Positions 1 through 8,292 of a stretch of 13,057 nucleotides of DNA are shown piece by piece; position 1 is the stretch's first letter, and each line of letters opens with the position of its first letter. The stretch comes from Actinomycetes bacterium (GTDB lineage: Bacteria > Actinomycetota > Actinomycetes > Actinomycetales > Cellulomonadaceae). The notes below the pieces were generated by a model. It was given only the letters and a program-made list of their open reading frames with translations, did not search any database and had not been told where the DNA came from. The stretch lies in assembly GCA_023390875.1 (NCBI GenBank), contig JAEWCA010000556.1:1-13057 (forward strand). The letters run 5' to 3'. The position numbers and the translations under genes were made by a program.

Positions 1-29
1 GACGGGCCCCGGTGACGCCGGGGCCCGTC
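1..29 (+). terminator. Strong hairpin terminator of the gene upstream of the window
   Basis: Two perfect 12-bp arms (1-12 and 18-29) flank a 5-base loop, TGACG. The stem is nearly all G and C, and no run of T follows, which is common for actinobacterial terminators. It lies about 130 bp before secG, so it most likely ends the transcript entering from the left. From the known order gap-pgk-tpiA-secG in actinobacteria that transcript probably carries tpiA, but this gene is outside the window. Confidence 0.75.
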
Positions 30-80
30 CACGTGCCGGTCAGCGGTGGGCGGTGGTGGATCGAACGGCCACTCGTCGCC

Positions 81-86
81 TACCCT
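81..86 (+). promoter_or_regulatory. Possible -10 element for secG-rbpA
   Basis: The hexamer TACCCT fits the TANNNT form of actinobacterial -10 boxes and lies between the hairpin at 1-29 and the secG start at 157. It would give a leader of roughly 65 bases. No convincing -35 box is visible at the usual 16-18 bp spacing, so this is a weak call based mainly on position. Confidence 0.25.
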
Positions 87-156
87 GTACCGCGGTCATC
101 CGCAGCGTCGCCGCCAACCGGCCGCGACGTGCCCGTCCAGTGAGGAACGACACGAC

Positions 157-402
157 GTGAACGCCCTGCGCATCACCCTCCAGGTGCTGCTGGTCCTGAC
201 CAGCCTCCTGCTCGTCCCGCTCGTGCTGCTGCACAAGGGCAAGGGCGGTGGCCTGTCGGACATGTTCGGCGGCGGCATCACGAGCAGCGCCGGCTCGTCC
301 GGCGTCGCGGAGCGCAACCTCAACCGGATCACGGTCGGTGTGGCCCTGGCCTGGACGGCCATCATCATCCTGCTCGGGCTTCTCGAGCGCGTGGCGGACT
401 GA
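157..402 (+). CDS. secG: Preprotein translocase subunit SecG
   Basis: This 81-residue membrane protein is the small, non-essential subunit of the SecYEG channel, where it assists SecA-driven export across the cytoplasmic membrane. It shows the family plan: a first membrane helix at about residues 3-25, a short glycine- and serine-rich loop (about 29-50, with GLSDMFGGG), and a second helix at about 57-77. The length is normal for the family. The GTG start at 157 follows a GAGGA at 142-146 and removes a non-homologous, arginine-rich extension from the longer reading frame. rbpA begins 13 bases after the stop, so the two are probably co-transcribed. In Mycobacterium tuberculosis secG likewise lies just after gap-pgk-tpiA and upstream of the inverted pgl-opcA-zwf-tal-tkt group, which supports the call. 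Confidence 0.93.
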   Translation: MNALRITLQVLLVLTSLLLVPLVLLHKGKGGGLSDMFGGGITSSAGSSGVAERNLNRITVGVALAWTAIIILLGLLERVAD

Positions 403-415
403 GAGGGGCCTGGCG

Positions 416-763
416 ATGGCGAGCGGAAGTGCGATCAGGGGGTCGCGAGTCGGAGCCGGGCCCATGGGCGAGGCGGAGCGCGGGGACGCGGCGCCTCGCG
501 TCTGGATCTCGTACTGGTGCGCCAACGGGCACGAGACGCGGCCCAGCTTCGCGGAGGAGGCCGCCGACGAGGCGCCCCTGACGTGGGACTGCCCGCGGTG
601 CGGGTTCCCGGCCGGGCAGGACCAGGAGAACCCTCCGTCCCCGTCCAAGAACGAGCCGTACAAGACGCACCTGGCCTACGTGAAGGAGCGCCGCTCCGAC
701 GAGGACGGCGCGGCCATCCTGGACGAGGCGCTGGCCGCCCTGCGGGCCCGCCGCGGCGGCTGA
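416..763 (+). CDS. rbpA: RNA polymerase-binding protein RbpA
   Basis: The 115-residue product matches RbpA, an actinobacterial protein that binds RNA polymerase holoenzyme with principal sigma factors, stabilises the open promoter complex and influences rifampicin tolerance. The N-terminus has the typical IRGSRVG (residues 7-13). A small core domain follows, with Cys35, His39, Cys59 and Cys62 (CANGH and CPRC), candidate zinc ligands like those of the Streptomyces protein; the mycobacterial protein lacks most of them. The C-terminal part (about 77-115) matches the basic linker and sigma-interaction helix, with YKTHLAYVKERRS. The ATG at 416 has GAGAGGGG 7 bases upstream and gives the conserved N-terminus, so it is preferred over longer or shorter starts. 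It probably shares a transcript with secG. A convergent terminator lies about 100 bases downstream. Confidence 0.93.
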   Translation: MASGSAIRGSRVGAGPMGEAERGDAAPRVWISYWCANGHETRPSFAEEAADEAPLTWDCPRCGFPAGQDQENPPSPSKNEPYKTHLAYVKERRSDEDGAAILDEALAALRARRGG

Positions 764-863
764 GCACGAGCCAGGCCGAGCGCGCGCCGGTCTGGACGTG
801 CCCGGCCGAGCGTGCAGGGCCGAGCGTGTCGGCCCGTGCGCGGACCTGACGCAGCATCGACGG

Positions 864-904
864 CGAAGGCCCTGACCTCGGTCCGACCGGTGTCAGGGCC
901 TTCG
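864..904. terminator. Bidirectional terminator between rbpA and the pentose phosphate operon
   Basis: Perfect 13-bp arms (864-876, CGAAGGCCCTGAC, and 892-904) enclose a 15-base loop that can form a smaller hairpin of its own (CGGT / ACCG). The element sits between two convergent genes: rbpA ends at 763 and the lactonase-methyltransferase gene ends at 922 on the other strand. It therefore probably stops transcription from both sides. On the plus strand the end of the second arm is followed by TCG, not a T run. Confidence 0.8.
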
Positions 905-921
905 TCGAGCGTGGAGCCGGG

Positions 922-2352
922 TCAGTCCTTGACGCGCAGCAGCGCGAACCCGTCGTAGCCCTTGACCCCGACGGTCTGGACGACGGTCGCCTCGACGCCC
1001 GGAAGGTCCGCGAGGTGCTCGGCGAACCGGCGGACGCCCTGCACCCGGTCGTCCGGGTGGCGAGGCTCGATCACGGCTCCGCCGCGCACCACGTTGTCGA
1101 CGACGATGAGCGCCCCCGGCCGGACCAGGGCGAGCGTCTGCTCCAGGTACCGGGCGAGCTGCTGCTTGTCGGCGTCGACGAACACGAGGTCGAACGGCTC
1201 CACGCCGTCGGCGGCGAGCCGGTCGAGCGTCTCCGACGCGGGTCCGACGACGACGTCCACGAGATCACCGACACCGGCGGCCGCCAGCGAGCGGCGCGCG
1301 ACGTCGGCGTGCGCGGCGTCGATCTCGAGCGACACGAGGCGACCGTCCGCCGGCAGCGCCCGGGCGAGCCACAGGGTGCTGTAGCCGCCGAGCGTGCCGA
1401 GCTCGAGGACCCGGCGTGCGCCGACGGTCCGCGCGAGGATCTGCAGCAGGGCGCCCTGGTTCGGCGCGACCGCGATGTCGGGCAGCCCGTGCTCCGCGGC
1501 GTTCTGCCGGACCGCGACGAGCGTGTCGTCCTCCGGCGCGACGGGCGCGAAGTACTCGTCGACGGCGCTCCACAGCGCCTGACCGGGCACCGGAAGAGCG
1601 GCGACGACCTCCTGGGTCGCCGCCACGTCGACGAGCCAGAATGTGCGCTCGACGCCGAGCGCGCCCGCGGCCGGGACGTCGTGCACGTCCCCGTCGGAGA
1701 GCGCCGCCGCGACGGCGGTGGCCTTCTCGGCACCTGCGGCGACGACCCACACCTCTCGGGCGGCGTGGAGCGCCTCGAACGTCAGCGAGACGCGCTCCGG
1801 GGGCGGCTTCGGTGAGCCGTGCACGCCCACCGTCGTCGCGCCCACCACGTCGAGCGCCTCGTGCCCGGGGAACAACGAGGCGACGTGCCCGTCAGGCCCC
1901 ATCCCGAGCAGCAGCACGTCGAACGCCGGCACGTGCGCACCGTGCGACGCCCACCGCGCGAGCTCGGCGGCGTACGCCTCTGCCGATGCCTCGGGCGTCG
2001 GGACGTCGTCGCTGAGCGCGGGCATCGGGTGCACGTTGCCCACGGGCAGCGCGTCGCCGAGCGCGTCGATCAGTGCCGTGCGCGCCTGCGTCTCGTTCCG
2101 GTCGGGGTGGCCGTCGGGGACGAACCGCTCGTCTCCCCACCACAGGTGCACGCCCGACCAGTCGACGGCGTCGCGCACGGGGCTCGCCGCGACGGCCGCG
2201 AGCGACGCGATGCCGACGGTCCCGCCGGTCAGCACGACGTGGACCGGGCGGCGGTGCGACTGGACGTCGACCAGGCGGGTCAGCAGCCGCGCCGCCACCG
2301 CCTGCGCCAGCACCGTGGCGTCCGGGTGGACGATGACGTCACGCGCGGTCAC
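922..2352 (-). CDS. pgl: 6-phosphogluconolactonase fused to a SAM-dependent O-methyltransferase
   Basis: A single 476-codon frame joins two complete domains. Residues 1 to about 250 are 6-phosphogluconolactonase, which hydrolyses 6-phosphogluconolactone in the oxidative pentose phosphate pathway. They show LTGG (41-44), WGDERFVP (72-79), LGMGPDGHVASLFPGH (149-164) and SPKPPPERVSLTF (180-192). Residues from about 258 to 476 are a class I methyltransferase of the caffeoyl-CoA/catechol type (family 3). They carry the SAM motif VLELGTLGGYST (315-326), the acidic SLEID (341-345) and the likely metal-site segments FVDADK (391-396) and VVDN (417-420). The GTG start at 2352 overlaps the opcA stop as GTGA. 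An in-frame GTG at 1590 (codon 255) could start a free 222-residue methyltransferase, but no well-spaced ribosome binding site precedes it. No stop separates the domains. The lactonase role is firm; the methyl acceptor is unknown. Confidence 0.9.
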   Translation of the reverse strand: MTARDVIVHPDATVLAQAVAARLLTRLVDVQSHRRPVHVVLTGGTVGIASLAAVAASPVRDAVDWSGVHLWWGDERFVPDGHPDRNETQARTALIDALGDALPVGNVHPMPALSDDVPTPEASAEAYAAELARWASHGAHVPAFDVLLLGMGPDGHVASLFPGHEALDVVGATTVGVHGSPKPPPERVSLTFEALHAAREVWVVAAGAEKATAVAAALSDGDVHDVPAAGALGVERTFWLVDVAATQEVVAALPVPGQALWSAVDEYFAPVAPEDDTLVAVRQNAAEHGLPDIAVAPNQGALLQILARTVGARRVLELGTLGGYSTLWLARALPADGRLVSLEIDAAHADVARRSLAAAGVGDLVDVVVGPASETLDRLAADGVEPFDLVFVDADKQQLARYLEQTLALVRPGALIVVDNVVRGGAVIEPRHPDDRVQGVRRFAEHLADLPGVEATVVQTVGVKGYDGFALLRVKD

Positions 2353-3266
2353 GCGTCGATCCTCGCGAGGCCCTTCTGCAGCACCTCGCCGTACACGTCG
2401 TCGGCGTCCAGGCGGCGCAGCTCCTCCGCAAGGCACTCGCGCAGCTGCCGGATCGGCAGCGCGATGCGGTGCTCGGGCTGGTTCGGCTGCCGCAGGGCCG
2501 CCGTCTTGCCGTCCGGGCGGTCGAGGACGATGTCGCCCGACGCGCGCTCGAGCCGGACCTGCGTGATCGCGGGTGCGTCCTTGAGCCGCTCGACGTCGAC
2601 CGGGCAGCGCAGCGACTGGGCCAGCCACGCGGCCATGAGGTCCACCGACGGGTGCGTCGACTCGCCGACCACGACGGCCCGGCGGACCGGCTCGTACGGC
2701 GGCTGGTCGAGCGTCGCGGCGATGAGACCGCGCCACAGCGTCGCGCGGGTCCACGCCAGGTCGGTGTCGCCGTCCTCGTACACGGCGGACAGCTTGCGCA
2801 GCTCGGCGGGCGGCTTCGCGACCTGGGACGTGTCGGTGATGCGGCGCTGCGCCATCGCGCCGAGCGGGTGCTCGGACGGGTTCGACGGGACGTCGAACGG
2901 CCACCAGGTGACGATCGGCGCGTCGGGCAGCAGGAGCGGCATGACGAGCGTGTCCAGGTGGCTGTCGAGCTCGCCCGACGGCCGCAGCACGATGACCTCG
3001 CTCGCACCGGCGTCGCCGCCGAGCCGGATCTGCGCGTCGAGCGTCGCGGACCGCTGCTTGGTGTCCTTCGAGATGACGATGACCCGGCAGGGGTGCTCGC
3101 GGCTCGCGTCGTTGGCAGCCGCGATGGCCTCCTCGGGGTCGTGCGCACCGGCGTCGATGAGCAGGTTGAGCACCCGGCCGAGCGCCACGGCGCCGCCCTC
3201 GTCCCGCTCCTGGACGAGCCGCTTGTTGATGTCGCGGGTCGTCGTCTCGGGCAGGTTGATGATCAC
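2349..3266 (-). CDS. opcA: Glucose-6-phosphate dehydrogenase assembly protein OpcA
   Basis: The 305-residue protein is OpcA, which in cyanobacteria and actinobacteria associates with glucose-6-phosphate dehydrogenase and is needed for its full activity or assembly. Family features seen are the N-terminus [17 protein letters not shown], the segment SGELDSHLDTLVMPLLLPDAP (about 97-117), and the WWPFDVPSNPSEHPLGAMAQRR region (about 121-142). The length is normal. The GTG start at 3266 overlaps the zwf stop (GTGA) and has GGAGG 5 bases upstream, inside the end of zwf. This start gives the conserved family N-terminus, so the 20-residue longer frame is rejected. Its stop in turn overlaps the pgl start. 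The zwf-opcA-pgl chain of 4-base overlaps points to translational coupling, which suits a protein that acts on the product of the gene just before it. Confidence 0.94.
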   Translation of the reverse strand: MIINLPETTTRDINKRLVQERDEGGAVALGRVLNLLIDAGAHDPEEAIAAANDASREHPCRVIVISKDTKQRSATLDAQIRLGGDAGASEVIVLRPSGELDSHLDTLVMPLLLPDAPIVTWWPFDVPSNPSEHPLGAMAQRRITDTSQVAKPPAELRKLSAVYEDGDTDLAWTRATLWRGLIAATLDQPPYEPVRRAVVVGESTHPSVDLMAAWLAQSLRCPVDVERLKDAPAITQVRLERASGDIVLDRPDGKTAALRQPNQPEHRIALPIRQLRECLAEELRRLDADDVYGEVLQKGLARIDA

Positions 3267-4801
3267 GGCCGCCTCCACGAGCGCCCGTCGCGCTCCATCA
3301 TCTTGTCCGCGGACGCCGGGCCCCACGTGCCCGAGCGGTACTCGTCAGGCTTGCCCTTCGACGCCCAGTACTCGGTGATCGGGTCGAGGATCTTCCACGA
3401 CAGCTCGACCTCCTCGTGCCGCGGGAACAGCGGCGGGTCGCCGAGCAGCACGTCGAGGATGAGCCGCTCGTACGCCTCGGGGGACGACTCGGTGAACGCG
3501 TGGCCGTAGCCGAAGTCCATCGTGACGTCGCGGACCTCCATGGCGGTGCCCGGGACCTTGGCGCCGAACCGCAGCGTGACGCCCTCGTCGGGCTGCACGC
3601 GGATGACGAGCGCGTTCTTGCCGAGCTCCTCGGTCGCGGTCGACTCGAACGGCAGGTGCGGCGCCTTCTTGAACACGACGGCGATCTCGGTGACCCGCCG
3701 CCCGAGGCGCTTGCCGGTCCGCAGGTAGAACGGCACGCCGGCCCAGCGACGGGTGTCGATGTCGACCCGGATCGCGGCGTACGTCTCGGTGGTGGAGTGC
3801 GGGTTGAAGCCCTCCTCCTCCAGGTACCCGACGACCTTCTCGCCGCCCTGCCACCCGGCCGTGTACTGGCCGCGGGCCGTGTGCTTGCCCAGGTCGCGGG
3901 GGAGCCGGACGGCCGACAGCGCCTTGATCTTCTCGGCGCGCAGACCCTCCGCCTCGAACGAGACGGGCTCCTCCATCGCCGTGAGGGCGAGGAGCTGCAG
4001 CAGGTGGTTCTGGATGACGTCGCGCGCCGCGCCGATGCCGTCGTAGTAGCCCGCGCGGCCGCCGATGCCGATGTCCTCGGCCATCGTGATCTGCACGTGG
4101 TCGACGTAGTTCGAGTTCCAGATCGGCTCGAACAGCTGGTTCGCGAAGCGCAGCGCCAGCAGGTTCTGGACCGTCTCCTTGCCGAGGTAGTGGTCGATCC
4201 GGAAGATGTCGTCCGGCCGGAACACCGACGACACGATGTCGTTGAGCTCCTGGGCGCTCTTGAGGTCGTGACCGAACGGCTTCTCGATGACGACCCGGCG
4301 CCAGGTGCCGTCGGTCGGCTGCGAGAGGCCGGAGCGAGCGAGCTGCTTGCACACCACCGGGAACGAGCTCGGCGGGATCGACAGGTAGAACGCGTGGTTG
4401 CCGCCCGTGCCGCGGGACACGTCGAGCTCCTCGACGGTCTCGCGGAGACGGTCGAACGCGTCGTCGTCGTCGAACGTGCCCTGCACGAACCGGATGCCCT
4501 CCGACAGCTGCCGCCAGGTGGCCTCACGGAACGGTGTGCGGGCGTGCTCCTTGACCGAGTCGTGCACGATCTCCGCGAAGTCCTGCGTGGCCCAGTCACG
4601 CCGAGCGAAGCCCGTGAGAGCGAAGCCCGGGGGAAGCAGGCCGCGGTTGGTCAGGTCGTACACCGCAGGCATGAGCTTCTTGCGGGCGAGATCGCCCGTC
4701 ACGCCGAAGATCACCAGGCCGGACGGCCCGGCGATCCGGGGCAGGCGGCGGTCGCGGGCGTCCCGGAGCGGGTTCTGCCCCTCGGCGACCTTGGCGTTCA
4801 C
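3263..4801 (-). CDS. zwf: Glucose-6-phosphate 1-dehydrogenase
   Basis: The 512-residue enzyme oxidises glucose 6-phosphate to 6-phosphogluconolactone with NADP (or NAD), the entry step of the oxidative pentose phosphate pathway in the cytoplasm. The nucleotide-binding motif [11 protein letters not shown] is at residues 32-42 and EKPFG at 173-177. The active-site signature RIDHYLGKE is at 201-209, and His235 in NYVDHVQI is the expected catalytic base, paired with Asp203 by analogy with the Leuconostoc enzyme. Length is normal. The GTG start at 4801 overlaps the tal stop (GTGA), with a purine-rich GAGGGGG upstream inside tal. The product of the reaction is the substrate of the lactonase encoded two genes downstream, and the partner OpcA is encoded next. 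No pgi gene lies between tal and zwf, unlike in some actinobacteria. Confidence 0.96.
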   Translation of the reverse strand: MNAKVAEGQNPLRDARDRRLPRIAGPSGLVIFGVTGDLARKKLMPAVYDLTNRGLLPPGFALTGFARRDWATQDFAEIVHDSVKEHARTPFREATWRQLSEGIRFVQGTFDDDDAFDRLRETVEELDVSRGTGGNHAFYLSIPPSSFPVVCKQLARSGLSQPTDGTWRRVVIEKPFGHDLKSAQELNDIVSSVFRPDDIFRIDHYLGKETVQNLLALRFANQLFEPIWNSNYVDHVQITMAEDIGIGGRAGYYDGIGAARDVIQNHLLQLLALTAMEEPVSFEAEGLRAEKIKALSAVRLPRDLGKHTARGQYTAGWQGGEKVVGYLEEEGFNPHSTTETYAAIRVDIDTRRWAGVPFYLRTGKRLGRRVTEIAVVFKKAPHLPFESTATEELGKNALVIRVQPDEGVTLRFGAKVPGTAMEVRDVTMDFGYGHAFTESSPEAYERLILDVLLGDPPLFPRHEEVELSWKILDPITEYWASKGKPDEYRSGTWGPASADKMMERDGRSWRRP

Positions 4802-5925
4802 CTGGCCCCCTCGCCGGCGCCGCGGAGCCCTTCGGCGACCGTGTCGAGGAGCTGGCCCCAGCTCGTCGTGAACTTCTCCACGCCCTCGTCCTCCAGCTGC
4901 TGGGTGACCTCGTCGAGGTCGACGCCGACGTCGCGGAGACGCGCGATCGTCGCTGCGGCCTCGTCCTGGCGGCCCGTCACGGTGTCGGTGCCGTCGCCGC
5001 CGTGGTCGATCACGGCCTTCAGGGTCGCCTCGGGCATGGTGTTGACGACGCCGGCGACGACGAGCTCGTCGACGTACAGCGTGTCGGGGTACGCCTTGTC
5101 CTTGACTCCCGTGGACGCCCACAACGGCCGCTGCGGGTGCGCGCCCGCGGCCGCGAGCGCCTTCCAGCGGTCGCTCGCGACGACCTCCTCGTACACCCCG
5201 TACGCGAGCCGCGCGTTGGCGATGGCCGCCTTGCCGCGCAGCTCGGCCGCCTCCGGCGTGCCGATCTCGTCGAGCTGCGGGTCGATCGCCGTGTCCACGC
5301 GGGACACGAAGAACGACGCGACGGACGCGATCGGCGCGAGGTCGTGGCCGTTCGCCTTCGCCTCCTCGAGCCCCGCGAGGAACGCGTCCAGCACGGCGCG
5401 GTAGCGGTCGAGGGAGAAGATCAGCGTGACGTTGACGCTGATGCCCTCGGCCAGCACGGCCGTGATCGCCGGGAGGCCCTCGAGGGTCGCCGGGATCTTG
5501 ATGAAGACGTTCGGCCGGTCGACCGTCGACCACAGCGCCTTCGCGGACGCGACCGTGCCGTCGGTGTCCTTCGCGAGGCGCGGGTCGACCTCGATCGAGA
5601 CCCGCCCGTCCACGCCGTCCGTGCGGTCGTAGACGGGACGCAGGACGTCCGCCCCCGCCCGCACGTCGTCCGTGGTGATCGCGAACACCGCGTCGTCGAG
5701 GGACGCGCCCGACTGGGCCAGCTCACGGAGCTGGGCGTCGTACGCGTCCCCCTTCGACAGCGCGCTCGCGAAGATGGTCGGGTTCGTGGTGACCCCCACC
5801 ACGCCGGAGCTCTCGACGAGCTCGGCGAGGTTGCCGGTGCGCAGGCGTTCCCGCGAGAGGTCGTCGAGCCAGATCGACACTCCCGCGTCGACGAGCCGGT
5901 CCAGAGGGGTGCTGCTCGGTGCCAT
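4798..5925 (-). CDS. tal: Transaldolase
   Basis: The 375-residue protein is a transaldolase of the longer actinobacterial type. It transfers a three-carbon dihydroxyacetone unit between sedoheptulose 7-phosphate and glyceraldehyde 3-phosphate in the non-oxidative pentose phosphate pathway. The signature GVTTNPTIF is at residues 44-52, and the Schiff-base lysine is Lys143 in [20 protein letters not shown] (161-171) and [10 protein letters not shown] are further family segments. The ATG at 5925 has GGGGA 6 bases upstream, a good ribosome binding site. A 60-bp gap holding a hairpin separates it from tkt, whereas its stop overlaps the zwf start. Supply of tal and the downstream genes may thus be set apart from tkt. 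Length and motifs are complete. Confidence 0.96.
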   Translation of the reverse strand: MAPSSTPLDRLVDAGVSIWLDDLSRERLRTGNLAELVESSGVVGVTTNPTIFASALSKGDAYDAQLRELAQSGASLDDAVFAITTDDVRAGADVLRPVYDRTDGVDGRVSIEVDPRLAKDTDGTVASAKALWSTVDRPNVFIKIPATLEGLPAITAVLAEGISVNVTLIFSLDRYRAVLDAFLAGLEEAKANGHDLAPIASVASFFVSRVDTAIDPQLDEIGTPEAAELRGKAAIANARLAYGVYEEVVASDRWKALAAAGAHPQRPLWASTGVKDKAYPDTLYVDELVVAGVVNTMPEATLKAVIDHGGDGTDTVTGRQDEAAATIARLRDVGVDLDEVTQQLEDEGVEKFTTSWGQLLDTVAEGLRGAGEGAR

Positions 5926-5953
5926 GGTCGTTCCCCACTTCCTTCCCGCAGTC

Positions 5954-5975
5954 GGCCCCGCGGTGTGGCGGGGCC
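5954..5975 (-). terminator. Hairpin between tkt and tal (attenuator or processing site)
   Basis: A perfect 8-bp inverted repeat (5954-5961 and 5968-5975, GGCCCCGC / GCGGGGCC) with a 6-base loop lies in the 60-bp gap after the tkt stop and about 28 bases before the tal start. No T run follows on the minus strand. Its position inside what looks like one operon suggests a partial terminator or an RNA stability element, with some read-through needed for the genes downstream unless a second promoter exists within tkt. The structure is seen; the role is inferred. Confidence 0.5.
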
Positions 5976-5985
5976 ACGAACCGTC

Positions 5986-8154
5986 TCAGGCCGGCAGGTC
6001 CCCGGTGCCGCTCTGGGTGGGGGCCGCCTCGGCGGTCGACGGGGAGGCGTCGCCACGTGCGGCGGCGATGGACTCGTGCGCCGCCGCGACGACGGCCTCG
6101 GCCGTGATCCCGAACTCCCGGTAGAGCGTCTCGTAGTCCGCCGAGGCGCCGTAGTGCTCGAGGGACACGCTGCGGCCGGCGTCGCCGACGATCTTGTGCC
6201 ACGACAGGGCGATGCCCGCCTCCACCGAGACGCGGGCGCGCACGGCGCGGGGGAGGACCGACTCGCGGTAGGCCTCGTCCTGCTGCGCGAACCACTCCAG
6301 CGACGGCGCCGACACGACGCGGGTCGGGATGCCGGCCGCCTCGAGGGTCTCGCGGGCCGCGACGGCGAGCTGCACCTCGGAACCGGTGCCGATCAGGATC
6401 ACGTCGGGCGTGCCGGTGGAGGCGTCGATCAGCACGTAGGCGCCGCGCTTGACGCCCTCGGCGGACGCGAAGCCGTCCTCGCCGCGCGGGAACGTCGGGA
6501 CGTTCTGCCGCGTGAGGATGAGGCCGACGGGGCCGTCGCGGTGCTCGAGGATCGCCTTCCACGCCTGCGCGGTCTCGTTCGCGTCGGCCGGGCGCAGGAC
6601 CGTCAGGCCCGGGATCGCCCGCAGCGCGGTGAGGTGCTCGACCGGCTGGTGCGTCGGGCCGTCCTCGCCGAGGCCGATGGAGTCGTGCGTCCAGACGTAC
6701 GTCGTCGGGATGCCCATGAGCGACGCGAGCCGGACCGAGCCGCGCATGTAGTCGGAGAACTGCAGGAACGTGCCGCCGTACGGGCGGGTCAGGCCGTGCA
6801 GCGTGATGCCGGACAGGATCGCGCCCATGCCGTGCTCACGGATGCCGAAGTGCAGCGTGCGGCCGAACTCGTCGCCCGCGAACTCGTGCGTCGAGCGCTT
6901 GGCCGGGATGAAGGACGACGCGCCCTTCATCGTGGTGTTGTTCGAGCCTGCCAGGTCGGCCGAGCCGCCCCACAGCTCGGGCAGCTCCGGGCCGATCGCG
7001 GACAGGACCTCGCCGGACGCCGCGCGCGTCGCGACCGCCTTGCCGGCGGGGAAGGTCGGCAGCGCGTCCTCCCAGCCCTCGGGGAGCCGGTGCTCGACGA
7101 GCCGGTCGAGCAGCTCCGCGTTCTCGGGGTTGGCCTCGCGCCAGGCGTCGAACGACTTCTGCCACTGCGCACGGTCCTGCGCGGCCCGGTCGGCCAGCGA
7201 GCGGGTGTGCGCGAGGACCTCGGGGTCGACCTCGAACGTCTTGTCCGGGTCGAAGCCCAGGATCTCCTTGAGGCCGCGGACGGCGTCCGTGCCGAGCTTG
7301 GAGCCGTGCGACGAGTGGTCGTTCGTCTTGCTCGGCGTCGGCCAGGCGATGAGCGTGCGGATGCCGATGAACGACGGCTTGTCGGTGACGGCCTTCGCGG
7401 CGTCGATCGCCGCGGCGAGCGCGTCGACGTCCTCGCGGTAGTCGCCTCCGGCGGTCCAGTCGACGAACTGCACGTGCCAGCCGTACGCCTCGTAGCGGGC
7501 CAGCACGTCCTCGGTGAACGCGATCTCGGTGTCGCCCTCGATCGAGATGTGGTTGTCGTCCCACAGCACGATGAGGTTGCCGAGCTCCTGCGTGCCGGCG
7601 ACGGACGAGGCCTCGCTCGTCACGCCCTCCTGCAGGTCGCCGTCCGAGCAGATGACGTACGTGTAGTGGTCGAACGGGCTCGTGCCCGGGGCCGCGTCGG
7701 GGTCGAGCAGGCCGCGCTCACGCCGCTGCGCCATCGCGAAGCCGACCGCCGAGGCCAGGCCCTGGCCGAGCGGGCCGGTGGTGATCTCGACACCGGTGGT
7801 GTGCCGGTACTCGGGGTGCCCGGGCGTCTTGGAACCCCACGTCCGCAGGGCCTGCAGGTCCTCGATCTCCAGGCCGAACCCGGCCAGGTACAGCTGGATG
7901 TACTGCGTGAGGCACGAGTGGCCCGCCGACAGCACGAACCGGTCGCGACCCAGCCAGTGCGGGTCCTTCGGGTCGTGCCGCAGCACGTTCTGGTACAGGA
8001 GGTACGCCGCGGGGGCGAGGCTGATCGCCGTGCCCGGGTGACCGTTGCCGACCTTCTCGACGGCGTCCGCCGCCAGGACGCGGACCGTGTCCACCGCGCG
8101 CAGGTCGAGGTCGGTCCATCCGACCGTCTGAGCCAGGGGGGCCTTCGCGTTCAC
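5986..8154 (-). CDS. tkt: Transketolase
   Basis: The 722-residue protein is a thiamine diphosphate-dependent transketolase, moving two-carbon units between sugar phosphates in the non-oxidative pentose phosphate pathway. Seen are GNGHPGTA (37-44, substrate histidine), the cofactor motif from SDGDLQEG (170-177) to DDN (199-201), and LHFGIREHGMGA (435-444) with Glu440 as the expected catalytic glutamate. The order is pyrophosphate-binding domain, pyrimidine-binding domain (about 365-535) and C-terminal domain, ending in a low-complexity tail rich in Ala, Ser and Thr (about the last 20 residues). The GTG start at 8154 follows GAGG after a 4-base spacer and gives the usual actinobacterial N-terminus, leading into WTDLDLRAVDTVRVLA. 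tkt is the first gene of the minus-strand operon and is divergent from ctaB, as in Corynebacterium and Mycobacterium. Confidence 0.96.
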   Translation of the reverse strand: MNAKAPLAQTVGWTDLDLRAVDTVRVLAADAVEKVGNGHPGTAISLAPAAYLLYQNVLRHDPKDPHWLGRDRFVLSAGHSCLTQYIQLYLAGFGLEIEDLQALRTWGSKTPGHPEYRHTTGVEITTGPLGQGLASAVGFAMAQRRERGLLDPDAAPGTSPFDHYTYVICSDGDLQEGVTSEASSVAGTQELGNLIVLWDDNHISIEGDTEIAFTEDVLARYEAYGWHVQFVDWTAGGDYREDVDALAAAIDAAKAVTDKPSFIGIRTLIAWPTPSKTNDHSSHGSKLGTDAVRGLKEILGFDPDKTFEVDPEVLAHTRSLADRAAQDRAQWQKSFDAWREANPENAELLDRLVEHRLPEGWEDALPTFPAGKAVATRAASGEVLSAIGPELPELWGGSADLAGSNNTTMKGASSFIPAKRSTHEFAGDEFGRTLHFGIREHGMGAILSGITLHGLTRPYGGTFLQFSDYMRGSVRLASLMGIPTTYVWTHDSIGLGEDGPTHQPVEHLTALRAIPGLTVLRPADANETAQAWKAILEHRDGPVGLILTRQNVPTFPRGEDGFASAEGVKRGAYVLIDASTGTPDVILIGTGSEVQLAVAARETLEAAGIPTRVVSAPSLEWFAQQDEAYRESVLPRAVRARVSVEAGIALSWHKIVGDAGRSVSLEHYGASADYETLYREFGITAEAVVAAAHESIAAARGDASPSTAEAAPTQSGTGDLPA

Positions 8155-8292
8155 AGCACCTCATTCCCACCCGTGCCACCGGCCGGGCGTCGTGTCAGAC
8201 GTGATCGGGCACCCTCGACGGGGCGCCGGGCCGGACGTGCGGCGCGACCCGCTGTCGGGGAACGGGGAGCGGTCGACGATCCGTGCCCGTCG

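Noticed and set aside
774..826. Three copies of GGCCGAGCG after rbpA
   Set aside because: Starts at 774, 804 and 818 are unevenly spaced, the unit is short and GC-rich, and no function is suggested. Probably chance.
1560..1650. Lactonase-methyltransferase fusion as a simple frameshift error
   Set aside because: Both other minus-strand frames stay open through the junction, so one inserted or deleted base would not end the lactonase nearby. A substituted stop codon or missing segment is still possible.
2353..2904. 184-residue N-terminal extension of the lactonase reading frame into opcA
   Set aside because: The extra residues are Arg/Ala/Pro-rich and out of frame with opcA. The GTG at 2352 gives a normal lactonase N-terminus and a 4-base overlap like the neighbouring junctions.
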